Shown: piece by piece, positions 7,860 through 17,125 of the stretch
Layout of the letters: each line of letters starts with the position of its first letter
How positions within the stretch are numbered: the stretch's first letter is position 1
DNA from: Candidatus Obscuribacterales bacterium
GTDB lineage: Bacteria > Cyanobacteriota > Vampirovibrionia > Obscuribacterales > Obscuribacteraceae
DNA: 64,000 nucleotides
Direction of reading: 5' to 3'
Assembly (NCBI GenBank): GCA_019745415.1
Contig: JAIETF010000037.1
Coordinates: 62,001-126,000 of the forward strand
Program-made: the position numbers and the translations under genes
Notes under the pieces: model-generated
Databases searched by the model: none
Seen by the model: the letters and a program-made list of their open reading frames with translations, nothing else
Told to the model about the DNA's origin: nothing

Positions 7860-9446
7860 ATGTCATCCAAAAGAGCCGTTATTATCGGTGCTGGTCCGGC
7901 TGGTATCACTGCTGCTTACGAATTAGTACAACGCACCGACGTTAAGCCAATTCTTGTTGAGAAGGCTGAAGTTATCGGTGGCTTGGCCCGCACTTTAGAT
8001 TACAAGGGCAATAAGCTGGATATTGGCCCCCATCGTTTTTTTTCTAAGTCTGACCGGGTCATGGACTGGTGGCTTTCTATGATGCCCCTGGCCGGCGGCG
8101 GCGAGGTGGAAATTTCTTACCACAACCAGAAGCGCAATATCTCAGCTGGTGGTGCTGGTTCGATGCCGGCAGAGCAAGGCGCCGACCGCTCCGCCTCCAA
8201 TGTTTTGATGACGCTTTCCCGCCAGACTCGAATTTATTATCTGCGCAAATTTTTCGACTATCCCATCAGTCTGAAATTGGCTACTTTCACTAATCTTGGT
8301 TTAGTGCGTACCGTCAAGATTGGTTTCAGTTATCTCAAGTCGGTGGCCTTTCCGGTCAAGCCCGAGGTCAATCTTGAGCAATTCATCACCAACCGTTTTG
8401 GTCGCGAGCTTTATCTTACCTTCTTCAAAGACTACACTGAGAAGGTCTGGGGTATCTCTTGCGCCAAGATTAGTGCTGCTTGGGGCGCCCAGCGCATCAA
8501 GGGTCTATCCATAACCAAGGCGGTCTGGCATGCCCTCAAGAAAATACTTGGTTCGGTCAGCGATCTTCGCCAGAAGGGCACTGAAACATCTCTGGTAGAG
8601 CAATTTTTGTATCCCCGTGAGGGTACTGGTTCGATGTGGCAGCTGGCTGCCGAGAAAGCCATCGCTGGTGGTGGCGAAGTTTTGCTCAACAAAGAAGTGG
8701 TTAAGATTTTCACTGAAGGGAATCAGATCAAGGCAGTGGAAGTGCGCGACCAAGTTAGCGGCGAGGTTACGCGCTTGCAGGGCGATTATTTTTTCTCGAG
8801 CATGCCGGTGCGCGAGCTAATCGCTAAGCTCGATGCCGATGTTCCGCCCGATGCCCGCGAAATTGCCGAGGGTTTGGTCTATAGAGATTTCATCGCAGTC
8901 GGGCTTCTGGTTAAGAAACTCAAGGTGAAAGACGAAAAAGGCGGCTTGATTGCCGACAATTGGATTTATGTGCAAGAGAACGATGTTTTGATTGGCCGCC
9001 TGCAGATTTATAACAACTGGGGTCCCAGTATGGTGCGTGATGTCGAGAATACCGTTTGGTTGGGCCTGGAATATTTTTGCAATGAGACCGATGAACTTTG
9101 GGGCTGGCCTGATGAAAAGCTGAAAGAGTTGGGGGCGCAAGAGTTGGATAAGATTGGCATCATAGATAAAGCCGATGTGCTCGATGCTATGGTGGTGCGC
9201 ATGCCCAAAACTTATCCGGGTTATTTTGGCACTTATGACCGTTTTGAGGAATTGCGCAAATATATAGATACCTTTGAGAACCTCTTTCTGGTAGGGCGCA
9301 ATGGTATGCACAAATACAATAATCAAGACCATTCCATGCTTACTGCCATGGTGGCGGTAGATAATATCGCCGGTGGTATCAAGAGCAAAGACAATATCTG
9401 GGATGTAAATACCGAGATGGAGTATCACGAAGAGAAGAAGAGTTAG
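7860..9446 (+). CDS. FAD-dependent oxidoreductase, amine-oxidase / UDP-galactopyranose-mutase-like
   Basis: A 528-residue Rossmann-fold flavoprotein. The N-terminus [17 protein letters not shown] is the dinucleotide-binding GxGxxG, followed by the acidic ribose-binding residue in [11 protein letters not shown] and the GG-doublet [20 protein letters not shown]. The C-terminus [23 protein letters not shown] is the second FAD-contact motif common to UDP-galactopyranose mutase-like and protoporphyrinogen-oxidase-like enzymes. Homologues often sit in polysaccharide loci, which suits the glycosyltransferases downstream, but the substrate is not known. The start was set at the ATG at 7860 rather than the TTG one codon earlier because GGAGAGG is correctly spaced to it. 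Confidence 0.8.
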   Translation: MSSKRAVIIGAGPAGITAAYELVQRTDVKPILVEKAEVIGGLARTLDYKGNKLDIGPHRFFSKSDRVMDWWLSMMPLAGGGEVEISYHNQKRNISAGGAGSMPAEQGADRSASNVLMTLSRQTRIYYLRKFFDYPISLKLATFTNLGLVRTVKIGFSYLKSVAFPVKPEVNLEQFITNRFGRELYLTFFKDYTEKVWGISCAKISAAWGAQRIKGLSITKAVWHALKKILGSVSDLRQKGTETSLVEQFLYPREGTGSMWQLAAEKAIAGGGEVLLNKEVVKIFTEGNQIKAVEVRDQVSGEVTRLQGDYFFSSMPVRELIAKLDADVPPDAREIAEGLVYRDFIAVGLLVKKLKVKDEKGGLIADNWIYVQENDVLIGRLQIYNNWGPSMVRDVENTVWLGLEYFCNETDELWGWPDEKLKELGAQELDKIGIIDKADVLDAMVVRMPKTYPGYFGTYDRFEELRKYIDTFENLFLVGRNGMHKYNNQDHSMLTAMVAVDNIAGGIKSKDNIWDVNTEMEYHEEKKS

Positions 9447-9543
9447 TCCGTAGCTTTTGCCCTGCTCTTTTCTTGCTTTGTTGTCTATTTTGTTTTACAT
9501 GTTTTGCTGTTTTACAAGCAGGCATGCTTTTACTGCTTTCTAT

Positions 9544-10929
9544 TTATTTGCGTCGCTCAATCTCTTTCAGCAAGCTCTTGATGCTTTGGTAGAGCTTCTT
9601 ATCGGCTTTCAATGCCGGCGAATCTTTCATTTCGTTGACTATTTTAAGACCTTGTTCGGCTAGTTCGCCTTGGCAGTCGATCATCAAGGTGGCGATGGCA
9701 AAGCGTTTAGCCGGTGGTAGGTCTTCTTTCAGTCGTGCTTCAAACTTTAGATGTTGCAGTTCTTGTAGGCAAAGTGGGGCTCTCAGGCTCTTGAGTTCGG
9801 TCATTTGCCCGGCACTGTTGCTGAACATATAAAAGACGGGACGATTGATGCCTGATTGTCCTAGCGGTTCTTTTATAACCAGACCCAGTTGTCCCAGATC
9901 TTCCATCACTTCGATGGCGGCACCGCTCATTGTCTGAATGAACTTCGCTTCTTTGGCGTTGAAAGCCAATATTGCCGCTTCCGATCTGTCTTCGCCGCTA
10001 CTGGTGATCAGGGCAAGTACTGACTTGTCCGCCAGTTTCCATTTGGCACTTGATACCAGTTGTGGTGAATCGGCATTTTCTAGAGTGCTATAGAAAAAAG
10101 GAATTGGCTTTGAGCCGATGCGGCGCAGCAGCGCCAGCTGTAATGTGACTTTGTTGGCTTGCGCCTTGGCTGCGGCAATAATGGTGCCGGCGCTGCTCTG
10201 AAAACTCATATTGCTCTCGCGGCTCCGGCTCCTCTGATTAAGATAGGCTTCTATCTCTTCGACTCCGTCGAAGGTGCCGGTGCCGCCTGTAACCGAGCCG
10301 TGGATAATTTGCACAGAGCCGCCTAGTGGCTTTAAGATCCAATAATCGAGCAGGTTGACCAGAGCGCTGCGGGAGCCGCCGCTTGGGTTGGTCTGGCTGG
10401 GTGACATTCTATTGCTGTCTGTCCGGCTGACTGTCCGACTGACCGTCCGACTAATTGTATAAATGACTGCCACGTCCTTGTCGCTTATGCGTTTGCTCAG
10501 TCCGCCGTAGCGCTTCTGGGTGCCGCTGTAGTTTTTCTTGATTTGGGATGGCAGGGGGCTGCCTGGCGGCAAGAGCTTTTCCAGCAGTAGTACATCTTCC
10601 TCGGTGAGAGCGCCGCTGTCTTGTTGCAAAAGTTCGTTTAGGCGAGCTTCTATACCCGCTTCGATTGCTCTTGGCGCCAGGGCTTCTATAGTGAGAAGCA
10701 GATTGCCGCTGAATTTTTCTATAGATAAACTGCAGTCGGCGTTATCTGTTTGTCGTTCTCTCCAGTTTTCTGAGTCTTGAGGCTGAAGGTCCGATTCGCT
10801 CGCTTGCATTTGCTTGCTTTGGGCCGCAGCCGGCAAAAAGGCAGAGGCTGTGTACAGCTGCCCGAGCAGCAGGACGGCGATAATACAGCCTCGCTTTGAT
10901 TTTGTCCTGCTTAATTTCTTGCCTATAAT
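9544..10929 (-). CDS. Secreted hypothetical protein with probable non-AUG (ATT) start
   Basis: From a TTG at 10836 the frame gives 430 residues beginning LPAAAQSKQ, which is the end of a signal peptide. The same frame continues upstream as GKKLSRTKSKRGCIIAVLLLG then QLYTASAFLPAAAQS: a basic n-region, a hydrophobic core and an AxA-type cleavage site. No ATG, GTG or TTG exists in frame before the upstream stop (about 11012), so the best start is ATT at 10929, or the following ATA. It overlaps the TAG of the CMD gene (ATTATAG), suggesting coupled re-initiation. The mature protein is unrecognised; it has a Ser/Arg/Thr repeat (SRTVSRTVSRTDS) and a helical C-terminal part. A sequence error or frameshift is the alternative. 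Confidence 0.6.
   Translation of the reverse strand: MIGKKLSRTKSKRGCIIAVLLLGQLYTASAFLPAAAQSKQMQASESDLQPQDSENWRERQTDNADCSLSIEKFSGNLLLTIEALAPRAIEAGIEARLNELLQQDSGALTEEDVLLLEKLLPPGSPLPSQIKKNYSGTQKRYGGLSKRISDKDVAVIYTISRTVSRTVSRTDSNRMSPSQTNPSGGSRSALVNLLDYWILKPLGGSVQIIHGSVTGGTGTFDGVEEIEAYLNQRSRSRESNMSFQSSAGTIIAAAKAQANKVTLQLALLRRIGSKPIPFFYSTLENADSPQLVSSAKWKLADKSVLALITSSGEDRSEAAILAFNAKEAKFIQTMSGAAIEVMEDLGQLGLVIKEPLGQSGINRPVFYMFSNSAGQMTELKSLRAPLCLQELQHLKFEARLKEDLPPAKRFAIATLMIDCQGELAEQGLKIVNEMKDSPALKADKKLYQSIKSLLKEIERRK
10421..10456. repeat. Three 12-bp in-frame tandem repeats
   Basis: GTCCGGCTGACT, GTCCGACTGACC and GTCCGACTAATT are consecutive on the plus strand. On the minus strand they encode the SRTV-type repeats of the secreted protein. 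Loss or gain of units would keep the frame. Confidence 0.8.
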
Positions 10930-11504
10930 CGCCCCACACCCAGTCCGTCTGCAACTCGATTGATATAGTTGAAATACGATGCTATCAGATTTATCTGCAA
11001 GATGCTTTTGTCGTCAAAGCCTTGCTCCCTCAGCTTTTCTATATCAGCTCGCTGAATATTCCAGGGCTCCTTGGTTAGCTTAGCCGTATAGTCAAGCATC
11101 GCTCGCTCTCGATCGCTTAGATCAGCTTGCCGATAGTCTTGTTTAATTGCTTGTGCCAGTGACTCATCCAGAGTCGCTCTTCGAAGAAATTCGGAATGAC
11201 TTTCTACTCAGTAGAAGCAAGAATTTATCGATGAAACCGTGGCGGCGATCATTTCGTGCTCGCGCCGGCTGAGCGGCAAGTCAGGCGAAAGTAAGGTGCC
11301 CAAGGTCGAGAAAGTGTGTTTGAGAGTCTCGGGCAAGAGGCTGTGGGCCATGACTATGCCCGGCCCATTCGCCGGGTTTTCATACTCGACCAAACTCTCT
11401 ACATGGGTTTTATATTCGACCGGGTAGAGCTTGGCTTGCTCTTCAATGGCCGACAGAAGTTCAGGGCTGGCTTCAGTTATAGGAATAGTCTTGATCCAGG
11501 TCAT
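10923..11504 (-). CDS. AhpD/CMD-family peroxidase-related protein, candidate selenoprotein (CxxU)
   Basis: Read normally, the gene stops after 98 residues at TGA (11210-11208), right after SSINSCFY. The same frame continues as VESHSEFLRRATLDESLAQA and ends GLGVGRL with TAG, 193 residues in all, the normal length of peroxidase-related AhpD-like (carboxymuconolactone decarboxylase fold) enzymes. The TGA is exactly the second cysteine of the family active site (C-x-x-C-x-x-x-H), giving Cys96-Phe-Tyr-Sec99 and His103. The downstream part keeps family features (ILQINLIASYFNYINRVADG). A hairpin lies where a bacterial SECIS could be. Selenocysteine is favoured; a TGC-to-TGA nonsense mutation is the alternative. 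The family reduces peroxides through this redox pair. Confidence 0.75.
11161..11175 (-). promoter_or_regulatory. Candidate bacterial SECIS hairpin
   Basis: In the mRNA, GACUC-UGGAU-GAGUC forms a 5-bp stem. Its loop begins 37 bases after the UGA and has G at the second loop position. Bacterial SECIS elements are short hairpins just downstream of the UGA with a G early in the apical loop. The stem is short and the distance is at the long end of what I recall for such elements. Confidence 0.35.
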
Positions 11505-11721
11505 GTTTCATCCAAAGTTGTATGCAGGCGATGACAGACTTGATTTTAGCGCAGATTGCCGTTTAATTTGCTCTTTAGTCCGGACTTTAGTCTAGGTTTA
11601 GACTCGACTTGCGACTATCTGGTATCGCCAGCGGTGTGAAGTTCGTCTGTCTGTTAAGCAGGGCTGTCTCATAATATTCAGCTAGAGAAAATGCATAAAT
11701 GGGTAAACTAGTATATGAATC

Positions 11722-13047
11722 ATGAATACTACTTCTTCAACGCTTACACTTAAACAATTAGTCAAACAACTGCTCTTTTTCTGGAGCTTGATGGTTTTGA
11801 CTCTCTTTCTGTACTGCGATTTGAAAGAGCAAGCGATGCTGGCCAATTCAGATTATTTGATGACTTTTCATACTGCAGGCTGGATTGCCGGTCATGGTCA
11901 GTGGCAGATACTCTATCCGGGACCAGGCGCTGCCACCTTTCACGGCGAGCCGTTCGACCTGAAAGCTCATGAACTGCTGCCATTTTTGAAAGATTATTCG
12001 GTGGCTGAGTACATGTACATGCCCCTCTCCGCCTTTGTCTTTGCGCCCTTTGCCGTGCTGGCTCCCAATCTTTCGCTTTTGACATTCCAGCTCTTTTCTC
12101 TGTTGACTGCCTTTATTTGCTGCGCACTGTTAGGCGTTTCTAAAGCAGAATCACCAAAGGGGTCTGCAGTCGGCCGAGCTGTCTTGCCTTTTCTAGCTTT
12201 CTTGGTTTTTTTGCCCGCCTTCCTCACCCTCTGGATTGGACAAGTGGGCATAATCTTCGGGCTTTTTCCTCTTTCCTTAGCCTATTTTTTGTTGATGAAA
12301 AAGAAAGACTTTGCCGCCGGGCTTACTTTGGCACTCCTTTCTCTGAAGCCGCAGTTGCTAGTACCGGCTTTATTTCTGGTGTTTGCACGTCTAACGGTCA
12401 AGAAAGTTTCCCTGCTTTTGGGCTTGGTTTCTGGACTGGTTGCTATCTTTGCCGCCAATTACCTGGTGCTTGGCTCAAAGCTGTTCGGGCAGTGGCTTCA
12501 GTGTCTGGCATTGAGCGATCGGATCTATTCTGACCCGGCTATGGGCGTACCGGTGAGATTGGCTACTTCTTTGCCGAGAGCTTTGCTCTTTAGCCGGCCG
12601 GTTGAGGAGCGGCTCTTTCTCAAGCCTTTCATCTATGCCTTTGCTGCTCTATTGATAGTGGCAGGCTTGATTGTGCTTTGGAGGGCCTGCAAGACTTTGC
12701 CGGAAGAAGATCAAGTGCGCTTGGCCTTGATTCTTGGCTCTTTGGCTTTGCCCTGCGTAGTGCCGCATATGTTTATCTACGATCTATGCGTGCTGGCTGC
12801 GGCGGCTTACTTGATTCTCTCTGATGGCAGCCCAACTAAAGAGTCTCCTTTTCGCCATATCAGACCGTTTTTGCTCTTGCTTTGGCTGGCTGTCAATCTA
12901 TATTGCATCATGGTCATGGTGGTTCCCGACTGGGTATCGCCGCTGTTTCTCTGTTCTTTGATGCTGCTTGTTTATTTGGCTAGTGCCGCGCCGTTTTTGA
13001 AAAGCAAGAGTAAGGGTGCATCTCAAGAGCGAGGTGCGGGAAGTTGA
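11722..13047 (+). CDS. GT87-type (DUF2029) membrane glycosyltransferase
   Basis: A 441-residue multi-pass membrane protein with about ten hydrophobic segments. The extracytoplasmic loop after the first helix has NSDYLMTFHTAGWIAGHGQWQILYPG and later EYMYMPLSAFVFAPFAVLAP. The sixth to seventh helix contains LALLSLKPQLLVPAL; the KPQ is the hallmark of GT87 (DUF2029) polyprenol-phosphate-mannose-dependent GT-C enzymes. It should transfer a lipid-linked sugar to a glycan or lipid outside the membrane; the acceptor is unknown. Its stop overlaps the start of the next gene by four bases, so the two form an operon. Confidence 0.75.
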   Translation: MNTTSSTLTLKQLVKQLLFFWSLMVLTLFLYCDLKEQAMLANSDYLMTFHTAGWIAGHGQWQILYPGPGAATFHGEPFDLKAHELLPFLKDYSVAEYMYMPLSAFVFAPFAVLAPNLSLLTFQLFSLLTAFICCALLGVSKAESPKGSAVGRAVLPFLAFLVFLPAFLTLWIGQVGIIFGLFPLSLAYFLLMKKKDFAAGLTLALLSLKPQLLVPALFLVFARLTVKKVSLLLGLVSGLVAIFAANYLVLGSKLFGQWLQCLALSDRIYSDPAMGVPVRLATSLPRALLFSRPVEERLFLKPFIYAFAALLIVAGLIVLWRACKTLPEEDQVRLALILGSLALPCVVPHMFIYDLCVLAAAAYLILSDGSPTKESPFRHIRPFLLLLWLAVNLYCIMVMVVPDWVSPLFLCSLMLLVYLASAAPFLKSKSKGASQERGAGS

Positions 13048-14561
13048 AGAAGCACAGCAAGAGATTTGATCGCCTGGTGGTCTGGCCCCTCTGCGTGCTT
13101 GCTTTGCTGACCCTGCTCTATTTTTACTTCAAAGGCTTTGAACTTTCACTGACCGCGCCTCTATCACTCGGCGAAGAAGGTCAAGCTTTGTTTGCCTCGC
13201 ATATGTTGGCCATGAATGAGAATCCCTATAACGGCAGCTTTCTCAACCAAGCGCCCTGGCGAGTAATCGCCAATCCTCCGCTTTACTTCGCCATACTTGG
13301 CTGGCTTCTAAAGATCAGCGGAGCCTCGGTTTTGCCGATGCGTATGATCTCGGCGGCGAGTTTTGTCATTCTCATCGTGGCCTCCCACAAAGTCTTTGCC
13401 TTAAGTGGCGCTTCGCGAGTCGCACGGGTTTTGGGGCTTTTGAACCTCTGCTCCTTTTGGACTATCTGGGCTTATTCTTTTAAGGGCACGCCGGACATGT
13501 TATCGATGGCATTCATGGTGCTGGCCATTGAGCAGTACATGGTTTTAGCCCGTAAGCCCAAGGACGATAATCTATTTCGCTTTCCGCGTTTGATTGTAAT
13601 TGCCAGTCTTTCGGTTATGGCTTCTTTGACCCGTGCTTCCTGCGCCTGTGTGGTGCCGGCTATCGCCTTGGCTTTGATTGTTGGCAGGCAGTGGCGGCTA
13701 TCGCTTTTGTTTATGCTGCTCACTTCTATCATGGCGACGGCCGCCTTGCTCTTTCTAAACAATATTACTGCCGGCGGCTTTACCCAGCATGTTGCTTTTG
13801 CCGATTCTGCGCCCTTTAGCCTGCTCACTCTCAACGACCATCTGGGCTGGCTCAGCTCAGATTGGTTTATCCTGGCGGCGGCACCCATATTTATGACCAA
13901 TATGGTTTTGGGCTATTTTAAGGGCTATGAAGAAAGACAAGGACCGTATAGACATCGTCTTTCGGCGCTAGTGGTGATGCTGACCATGTTCTTCCTTTCC
14001 AGTCTGGTGAGCTTTTACGTTATGGGTAAGGCTGCTTCCACCGTCAGCGACTTCTTCTTGGTTAATTTTGCTGTTGCTTGGATGGTGGCATTCTCGGCTG
14101 ATTTTGTCAGTCGCAAGTATCTCTCGATTTTATTTCTTGCTTTCGGATGCGGGTTTTATGTCATTTTCAGCCTGCAGACCAGTCAGTTTAAGCAGGTTGG
14201 TCAGATGGAAAGCGGCTTGGAAGAAATAAGACAATTGCATTTTGATAAGGGCCGCATGCTGTGTGAAGACTGTTCTCTAGCGCTTGTTGTCGATGCGCAG
14301 CCGGAGTTTGTCGATATCGGCACGGTGTTTTCGGTCTGGCAGCGCAGTCCTTCCTATTATCAAGCGCGGCTGAACGAGATAAAGGCAAAGATCAAGGACA
14401 AGAGCTATGGCTCTATAGTGATTAACTCAAATGATGGCTGTCTCAACAAACCCTATAAATATTGGGACGAATCGGTGATCAAGTTGATCAAGGAAAACTA
14501 TCGCAGCAAAGTAGAGATTCCCTTAGACGGGAGACCGCAAGATTTGTACTTGCCTAAATAG
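13044..14561 (+). CDS. GT-C (GT39-like) membrane glycosyltransferase
   Basis: A 505-residue multi-pass membrane protein. It begins with one helix (VWPLCVLALLTLLYFYF), then a periplasmic loop LSLGEEGQALFASHMLAMNE and ANPPLYFAILGWLLKI. This acidic residue after the first helix plus the NPPLY motif is typical of GT39-like GT-C enzymes. The C-terminal 130 residues are soluble and probably extracytoplasmic. The TTG start lies in the TTGA that contains the stop of the GT87 gene, with GAGGTGCGGGAAG before it. Donor and acceptor are not known. Confidence 0.65.
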   Translation: MKKHSKRFDRLVVWPLCVLALLTLLYFYFKGFELSLTAPLSLGEEGQALFASHMLAMNENPYNGSFLNQAPWRVIANPPLYFAILGWLLKISGASVLPMRMISAASFVILIVASHKVFALSGASRVARVLGLLNLCSFWTIWAYSFKGTPDMLSMAFMVLAIEQYMVLARKPKDDNLFRFPRLIVIASLSVMASLTRASCACVVPAIALALIVGRQWRLSLLFMLLTSIMATAALLFLNNITAGGFTQHVAFADSAPFSLLTLNDHLGWLSSDWFILAAAPIFMTNMVLGYFKGYEERQGPYRHRLSALVVMLTMFFLSSLVSFYVMGKAASTVSDFFLVNFAVAWMVAFSADFVSRKYLSILFLAFGCGFYVIFSLQTSQFKQVGQMESGLEEIRQLHFDKGRMLCEDCSLALVVDAQPEFVDIGTVFSVWQRSPSYYQARLNEIKAKIKDKSYGSIVINSNDGCLNKPYKYWDESVIKLIKENYRSKVEIPLDGRPQDLYLPK

Positions 14562-14599
14562 ATGGGCGCAGTCAATACGATTTCCCAGGCATAGGGGCC

Positions 14600-15943
14600 T
14601 CATTTTGGTGCTTTATTCGATAGATTTATAAGCACTCTCATTAACGCGATGGTCAGGGCGATATTGGTGCAGAGAAAGGCTATGCCTTCTGCTTCCATCG
14701 AGCCCAAGGCAAAGTTGTAGAACCAGCTCAAATAGGGATAGGCGATCAAAAGCCCGACATAAACTTTATAGGCTTTCTCTTCCGAGATGAGAAGCGCAAT
14801 TTCGGGGCTGGTGTTTTCGTCGCTCTTTTCTTGTCTCGTTAGCCTTTTGAGCAGCCACGGTTTGATGGTTAGGGCTGCCGGTACGGCAACAAGCAGGCAG
14901 TCGAAATAATGTGTATGCGGGCTGAGCACTAGGGCGAGCATATAAACAAATGCAAGATAGAAATTGCGCTTTAGTTCATAGAACTGGGCAGTTACAAATT
15001 TTCGCCCTAGAATCATCACCGGTATAAGCGAGGCGAATAGCGCCAGTACTGTGATTAACATGGCGAGTTTGTGATTGTGCGTCATGCTTGCGCTTAAGAG
15101 CCCCCTTAGGCTTGCCATGACGTGCGGATTGACTCCCACAAAGCGGCTGGAGCTTTCGGCTGAAATGAGAGTGAGTGGGTAGTGCAAGATATTATCGAAG
15201 CCCATGAAGCATCCAGCCAGGGCAAAGAGGGCGGCTTCGGTCAGGAAGAGGGCAATGAAAGCCTTGCGCTGGTTCAGTCCTAAGAGTGACACCATAGGCA
15301 AAAGTATGTACTGCGGCTTCACTGTCGAGAGTGCCAGCCAGACGCCGCAAAGAATCTCTTTTCCTCGCAGCAGGAAGTACATACTGAGTGCCATACAGGT
15401 AACCATCAGGAAGGTGGTTTGACCGTGCCAAACAGTGAGATAGGCTGGTATCGAAGAGTAGGTCATGGCCAGGAAGAGGCAGATAAAGCCTCGACTATCT
15501 AAGCCCCGATTTTTTAAGTCTTGAGTAGATTGGTGAAGCAGAAGAGCCAGGGCTAGAATCGACATTAAGCCTGTGCTTAAGCACCAGGCTATATAGGCTA
15601 CGTTGTAAGGTAAGAAACCGTAGGGGATGCAAAACAAATAGAGAAAGGGCACGCTTTGATTGTAGAAGAGCCCCTTAACCGGAATGTGAGGATAAATAAG
15701 TCCCAGGCACCAGGCTTCTTGAACATCGGGATTGTAGACCTGATGAGCCTGCTTGCTTACTATCAGTTGTCCGGCTTGATAGAACTGTGAAAAGTCGGTG
15801 AGGTCGAGTCTTGGCCCCGAGAAGTACCAATGTATGTTGACAGCAGCCCGGTAGAGCAGAAAAAATGTCAAAAACTGACTGATTACAAAAAAGAAAAATG
15901 CAAAGAAAACAAAGAAACTGGTTTTATTTCGGCTCTTAGTCAC
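14600..15943 (-). CDS. GT87-type (DUF2029) membrane glycosyltransferase
   Basis: A 447-residue multi-pass protein of the same type as the gene at 11722. The first loop reads LDLTDFSQFYQAGQLIVSKQAHQVYNP and QSVPFLYLFCIPYGFLP, and a later helix has LALSTVKPQYILLPM, again with the KPQ signature. Polyprenol-phosphate-sugar-dependent transfer outside the membrane is the family activity. The GTG start has a near-perfect AGGAGG six bases upstream. It converges with the preceding operon (38-bp gap) and diverges from the next gene. Confidence 0.75.
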   Translation of the reverse strand: MTKSRNKTSFFVFFAFFFFVISQFLTFFLLYRAAVNIHWYFSGPRLDLTDFSQFYQAGQLIVSKQAHQVYNPDVQEAWCLGLIYPHIPVKGLFYNQSVPFLYLFCIPYGFLPYNVAYIAWCLSTGLMSILALALLLHQSTQDLKNRGLDSRGFICLFLAMTYSSIPAYLTVWHGQTTFLMVTCMALSMYFLLRGKEILCGVWLALSTVKPQYILLPMVSLLGLNQRKAFIALFLTEAALFALAGCFMGFDNILHYPLTLISAESSSRFVGVNPHVMASLRGLLSASMTHNHKLAMLITVLALFASLIPVMILGRKFVTAQFYELKRNFYLAFVYMLALVLSPHTHYFDCLLVAVPAALTIKPWLLKRLTRQEKSDENTSPEIALLISEEKAYKVYVGLLIAYPYLSWFYNFALGSMEAEGIAFLCTNIALTIALMRVLINLSNKAPK

Positions 15944-16060
15944 CGTCTTCCTCCTGCTTAACTATCTTTCCCCGCCGAGCACTTTTATAATTAGTAACTA
16001 AATTAAGTTGGCTCAGTGTGGTCTAGCGCATCCGTGGAATACTTACAGGGTGAGGTGACG

Positions 16061-17122
16061 ATGACCAGTTCGGTGCAAAAAGCAGAGGTCAAGTTTAAGT
16101 TTGCCTGGATGTTCGGGCGAACCAATGACATTTTGTTCTATTTTGCTCCTATAGTGCTGGCACTGGCTGTATATTACGCCCTTGAAAGCAATTTGGTTGC
16201 CGCCGGGCTAATGACTGTGATTGCGGCCAATGGTTTAGGTCTCAACCAGCTCCACCTGGGCCCGTCCTGGTATTTCTATTTCGACAAGAATAATCAGGAA
16301 CATTGGTTGTCTGATAAAAAGCGCGCCTTTATGTTTTATGTGGTGCCGATAATTATTTTGCTTGTTTGCACTGTCATGGGAGTTTATCAGCCCGGTCTTT
16401 TGTTTCTTTTGACCACTCTCTGGGGTATGCAGCATTTCATTCAGCAAAACTTCGGTATACTGGCTCTCTACCATAATCATAATTGCGGTGAGGCAGTAGT
16501 AAGCCGAGAATTGCAACAGCGCAGTCTCTGGGCTTCATCCTTATTCTTTTGTTCTTTCTATTTTGAGCGCTTAATGCTCAAGGGGCAGCATGCCACGGCT
16601 TTTCTTGTCATTGCCTCGATTTTGGCCGGCGCCGCTCTCTTTTATTGCGCTCTATATCTGCGCTCGCTTAGACAACAGGTTAAAGGTGGTGCGGAACTCA
16701 ATGTTCCGGCTTTGCTTTTCTGGTTTGTCAGCGTCATCTATTTTTCGCCCTTTGCATTTGCTAAGTACAATGAGATGACCGCCTTCTTGATACCAGGAGT
16801 GATGCACTGGAGTCAGTATATGTTCTTGAATTATATGCTGGCTAAATATAAATACGAAGGCGAGAGAGCCAAGCTCATGCCTTTGCATCCTCTTTTGCTT
16901 TTTGGGCTGCTGGCTCTCTTTCTTTTTGTTTTCTCGTTCTTTCTCTACAGCGTCAAATTAAGTGGGCATTTTGTGCAGCCTTTGGTTGGTTTTCTCTTTG
17001 GACTCTCCAATGTGCATTATTTCCAAGATGCTTTTCTGTGGCGCTTTCGGGAAGAATTCCAGAGACAGTCGATCTTGCCCTATATTAAAAGAGCCCGCCA
17101 GATCGAAAGTGGAAAGCCATAA
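16061..17122 (+). CDS. Multi-pass membrane protein with conserved-looking His motifs, unknown family
   Basis: A 353-residue protein with eight or nine hydrophobic helices. Distinctive polar motifs sit at helix ends: NQLHLGPSWYFYFDKNNQEHW, MQHFIQQNFGILALYHNHNCGE, PGVMHWSQYMFLNYMLAKYKYEGERAK and NVHYFQDAFLWRFREEFQRQ. The repeated His with Gln/Asn and Tyr in membrane helices suggests metal or haem binding, or proton chemistry, as in membrane desaturase or carotenoid-cleavage enzymes, but I do not recognise the family. The ATG was preferred over a GTG 45 bases earlier because GGGTGAGGTG precedes it. A GT-C gene starts 4 bp downstream, so they are co-transcribed. Confidence 0.7.
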   Translation: MTSSVQKAEVKFKFAWMFGRTNDILFYFAPIVLALAVYYALESNLVAAGLMTVIAANGLGLNQLHLGPSWYFYFDKNNQEHWLSDKKRAFMFYVVPIIILLVCTVMGVYQPGLLFLLTTLWGMQHFIQQNFGILALYHNHNCGEAVVSRELQQRSLWASSLFFCSFYFERLMLKGQHATAFLVIASILAGAALFYCALYLRSLRQQVKGGAELNVPALLFWFVSVIYFSPFAFAKYNEMTAFLIPGVMHWSQYMFLNYMLAKYKYEGERAKLMPLHPLLLFGLLALFLFVFSFFLYSVKLSGHFVQPLVGFLFGLSNVHYFQDAFLWRFREEFQRQSILPYIKRARQIESGKP

Positions 17123-17125
17123 AGA

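Noticed and set aside
8817..9428. A 203-codon open frame antisense to the FAD oxidoreductase
   Set aside because: It lies wholly inside a well-supported gene and has no family resemblance; it mirrors the codon bias of the sense gene.
11208..11210. Alternative genetic code (TGA as Gly or Trp) to explain the in-frame TGA
   Set aside because: Many genes in the window end in TGA at family-consistent positions, for example the ATGA overlaps of the recombinases, so TGA is a stop here in general.
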